From the NCBI GenBank assembly GCA_021849995.1, contig JAJZSC010000098.1, positions 1 to 8,864 of the forward strand: a stretch of 8,864 nucleotides of DNA, in the 5' to 3' direction. Below are positions 6,685 through 8,864 of the stretch, piece after piece (the first letter of the stretch is position 1; every line of letters begins with the position of its first letter). The stretch is from Bacillota bacterium (lineage in GTDB: Bacteria > Bacillota > Desulfitobacteriia > Desulfitobacteriales > Desulfitobacteriaceae). A program made the translations under genes and the position numbers. The notes under the pieces were generated by a model. It was not told the origin of the DNA. It saw only the letters and a program-made list of their open reading frames with translations, and did not search any database.

Positions 6685-8055
6685 CTAAAAAATCTTTCCC
6701 GGATTCAGAATATTATTGGGATCTACCGCTCTTTTTATGGCTTTTAAGTAGTCAATCCCTACTTCCCCGAGCTCCCACTGTAGGTAAGGTTTTTTCATGA
6801 TGCCAATCCCATGTTCACCAGACAAGGTTCCCCGTAATTCCAGGGCTGCCAGAAATATTTCCTCCACTGCCTTTTCAACTCGTTCCATTTCTTCTTTATT
6901 GCCTTTGTCAGCTAAAATATTAGGATGAAGATTACCATCTCCCGCATGTCCAAATACAGGTAAATGTAACTTATATTTTTCAGCAATTTCCCGTAACCGT
7001 CTTACCATTTCTGGAATCTTACTTCTCGGAACAGTAGCATCTTCAGAAATCTTTGTGGGGTTTAATTGCACAATGGCTGAAGAAACAGCCCTTCTGGCTT
7101 TCCAAAGTTTTTCCCTTTCTTCCGCTAAAGAGGCTATCTGGATTGTTCGACAGTGATAGTTCTCGCATATTTCTTCAATGACCTTAATATCTACTTCTAC
7201 TTGGCTCTTCCCACCATCCACTTCAATCAATAAGATTGCTTCGGCATCAAGGGGCAGACCCAAATGATTATAATTTTCCACACAATTTATGGTAATTTGG
7301 TCCATTAACTCAAGGGTAGCAGGAATTACCCCGTTACAAATAATTGCTGAAATGGTAGATGCGGCATCGCCCAATTTATCAAATATGACCAGAGCTGTCC
7401 GTTTTTCTTTTGGTTTGGGCAACAGGCGTACCGTTATCTCCGTCACGATGCCCAAGGTTCCTTCGCTACCAGTAAGCAACCTAGTTAAATCATAGCCGGT
7501 TACGTTTTTTACCGTCCGACCGCCTACATGCATGATCTCCCCCTGGGGTGTTACTACTTCCAAACCCAGCACATAATCTTTGGTGACCCCATACTTGAAC
7601 GCCATAGGACCTCCTGCATTTTCTGCAACATTTCCTCCCATAGTACAAGTTTTCAGGCTGGCCGGGTCAGGTGGATAAAACAGACCCAGTTTTTCCACCT
7701 CCTGGTGAAAATGCCCTGTGACAACACCTGGTTCTACCACGGCTAACATATCTTCCGGACTTATCTCTTTGATCTTATTCATGCGGATTAAAACTAAAGC
7801 AACCCCTGAACTGATGGGAATAGATCCTCCGCTAAGTCCTGTACCTGCTCCTCGGGGAAATACGGGAAATTTTTCTTTATTAGCTAGCTTAAGAATCTCC
7901 ATTACTTCTTTTGTATCAGCAGGAAAAACTACTAGTTCAGGAATCCCCCTTTGAAATGTGCCATCATATGAATAGCAGATTCTTTCCTCTAAACTAGTTA
8001 AGACGTTGTCATTACCTACAATATCTTTTATTTTTTGCACAATGTTTTGTTTCAA
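6685..8055 (-). CDS. glcD: GlcD-like FAD-dependent 2-hydroxy acid oxidase/dehydrogenase
   Basis: Flavoprotein predicted to oxidise glycolate or D-lactate to the 2-oxo acid with FAD, passing electrons to the downstream GlcF-like subunit; 456 aa, as expected. The N-terminal FAD-binding (PCMH-type) half has PRGAGTGLSGG at 67-77, then DPASLKTCTMGGNVAENAGG and GGRTVKNVTGYDLTRLLTGS. The C-terminal FAD-oxidase domain has FGHAGDGNLHPNI, SGEHGIGIMKKPYL and a terminal DPNNILNPGKIF. Motifs are intact. The start codon is TTG 8055, with AAGGAG 8 nt upstream; no ATG is available in frame nearby. It is first in the operon and no second FAD subunit (GlcE) is present. No electron-transfer flavoprotein genes flank it, unlike the LDH/Etf lactate complexes of acetogens. 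D-lactate versus glycolate cannot be decided here. Confidence 0.93.
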   Translation of the reverse strand: MKQNIVQKIKDIVGNDNVLTSLEERICYSYDGTFQRGIPELVVFPADTKEVMEILKLANKEKFPVFPRGAGTGLSGGSIPISSGVALVLIRMNKIKEISPEDMLAVVEPGVVTGHFHQEVEKLGLFYPPDPASLKTCTMGGNVAENAGGPMAFKYGVTKDYVLGLEVVTPQGEIMHVGGRTVKNVTGYDLTRLLTGSEGTLGIVTEITVRLLPKPKEKRTALVIFDKLGDAASTISAIICNGVIPATLELMDQITINCVENYNHLGLPLDAEAILLIEVDGGKSQVEVDIKVIEEICENYHCRTIQIASLAEEREKLWKARRAVSSAIVQLNPTKISEDATVPRSKIPEMVRRLREIAEKYKLHLPVFGHAGDGNLHPNILADKGNKEEMERVEKAVEEIFLAALELRGTLSGEHGIGIMKKPYLQWELGEVGIDYLKAIKRAVDPNNILNPGKIF

Positions 8056-8069
8056 CCCATCATCTCCTT
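8055..8069 (-). promoter_or_regulatory. Ribosome site and TTG start of the GlcD-like gene
   Basis: Minus-strand AAGGAG (8069-8064), an 8-nt spacer ATGATGGG, then TTG. The spacer's two ATGs open a three-codon frame (ATG ATG GGT TGA, 8063-8052) whose stop overlaps the TTG. They are too close to the Shine-Dalgarno sequence (0 and 3 nt) to be good starts, so TTG is the best start. Confidence 0.7.
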
Positions 8070-8194
8070 AAAACCATTTATTTACAACATAATGCTTTCA
8101 ATTTATTAACAGGAGTTATGCACTTGATGGGAATTAATAGAAGTCCATAACCTAAAAAACATTAAGAAATCTACGCTAAATCGACAAAATAGGC

Positions 8195-8224
8195 TTGACA
8201 TTTCTGGAAGACCCCCATTATCGT
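8195..8224 (+). promoter_or_regulatory. Possible promoter of the decayed transposase gene
   Basis: Plus-strand TTGACA (8195-8200), an 18-nt spacer, then TATCGT (8219-8224; 4 of 6). It sits about 45 nt before the transposase ATG at 8271. A small hairpin follows (GATGGT 8229-8234, ACCATC 8242-8247). It may be a relic, since the gene is broken. Confidence 0.4.
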
Positions 8225-8270
8225 TGTAGATGGTGCTTTTTACCATCACTCTGGCGATATGGGTGATTAA

Positions 8271-8864
8271 ATGAAAAACTCTGTAAACCGTCTTTCGAGA
8301 AAAAGGATCATGGTCAAGGTGCGGGAATTTCTGTACTCAAATCAATCTGGGATTAGTCGATCTATCCTTACTGTTTTCCCAGTCGGGAAACCGTAAGCAC
8401 TCCGGAAGTCCAGCGTGGCTTATGGCTTTTGCTTACATCTGCGGACTAATAAGCCATTCTAGTTCAGCAACTCAAAATGCCAAGTTTTCAACGGAAGCTC
8501 CATTTTTACAGCAGCTACTTTCAGGTGAGATCATTACACAATGTGCTTTCAGCCGGTTTTCCTCTAAACCTTTTCAGTGGATACCTTTTCAGTGGTTAAA
8601 GTTCTCTTCGGACAGGCTCGCTAGGTTGCAGGAAAGCAAGGATAGCCAGTTGACCGACGGAGATATCATTGCCCTTGACGATACCAAGATTGAACATCTT
8701 CACGGTAAAAAAAACTCTTTTCTGTGTTGGCTCTTTGTTAGTTCGTATAAGCGCCATATTTGGTTGCATTAATCTTGTACGCAACATGGGAGTGTAATAA
8801 AGAAGGCGCCGAACAAGCCCCATCCCCCTGCGAAGTGGTTAGGTTCTTCTTCAACGCCAGTTGT
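8271..8864 (+). pseudogene. Degenerate IS4-superfamily-like DDE transposase (frameshifted, runs off edge)
   Basis: Insertion-sequence transposase, now inactive. Joining frames gives a coherent N-terminal half. It begins MKNSVNRLSRKRIMVKVREF and runs to FLYS (8271-8339), shifts by one base near 8340, then continues INLGLVDLSLLFSQSGNRKH through MAFAYICGLI and FSTEAPFLQQLL. It reaches LTDGDIIALDDTKIEHLHGK and KRHIW (8341-8763). A second one-base shift at 8764 gives CINLVRNMGV and then tandem stops at 8795-8800. The IALDDT block looks like the first catalytic Asp of a DDE transposase of the IS4/IS701-like superfamily; I recognise the style but cannot name the element. A duplicated IPFQW/PFQW segment (about 8567-8597) suggests a further small insertion. 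Coding relics beyond 8800 are unclear. Terminal inverted repeats were not identified, since the other end is outside the window. Confidence 0.75.

Noticed and set aside
8100..8146. Plus-strand AGGAG followed by ATG and a 10-codon frame (MHLMGINRSP)
   Set aside because: Only 2 nt separate the AGGAG from the ATG, and the peptide has no recognisable features.
8596..8823. Minus-strand frame of 75 codons opposite the transposase relic
   Set aside because: Antisense shadow of the transposase pseudogene; no ribosome site or family likeness.
1..8864. CRISPR array, rRNA, phage att site or defence island
   Set aside because: No regularly spaced repeats, rRNA-like conserved stretches, integrase or recognisable defence genes were seen on either strand.

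Overview
The window looks like chromosomal DNA of an anaerobic, spore-former-like Firmicute. Strong AGGAGG-type ribosome sites, AT-rich spacers, a Gram-positive style lipoprotein binding protein and a GlcD/GlcF-type oxidase pair all fit. The Desulfitobacterium/Desulfosporosinus (Peptococcales) neighbourhood is my best guess from protein style. No rRNA, marker gene or database search backs it. All intact genes lie on the minus strand; only mobile-element debris is on the plus strand.

Read in the direction of transcription (right to left), the layout is as follows. (a) 8271-8864 (+) is a decayed DDE transposase pseudogene of an insertion sequence that runs off the right edge. (b) 8055-5424 (-) is a tight two-gene operon: a GlcD-like FAD oxidoreductase starting at TTG, and a GlcF-like iron-sulfur protein with two 4Fe-4S clusters and two CCG domains. 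Together they should oxidise a 2-hydroxy acid such as D-lactate or glycolate. (c) 4870-5423 has no intact gene. It holds a roughly 30-codon scrap of a group II intron reverse transcriptase (+), a minus-strand terminator and a probable promoter for the next genes. (d) 4836-2858 (-) is a two-component system: a histidine kinase with about six membrane helices and no recognisable extracellular sensor domain, overlapping by one base a receiver-HTH response regulator that resembles the CitB/DcuR group. A terminator overlaps the regulator's stop codon. (e) 2636-1 (-) is a peptide/nickel-type ABC importer: a lipoprotein binding protein, an intercistronic hairpin, and a DppB/OppB-type permease that lacks only its last residues at the left edge.

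The most interesting link is between (d) and (e). The binding-protein gene has an extended -10 promoter without a good -35. A 10-bp direct repeat sits over and just upstream of the missing -35, which is where an activator would bind. The adjacent two-component system is the natural candidate, so this may be a self-contained sensing and uptake module. I see no CRISPR array, tRNA, rRNA or defence system, and no clear evidence of an undescribed system beyond the unusual kinase sensor and its possible target.
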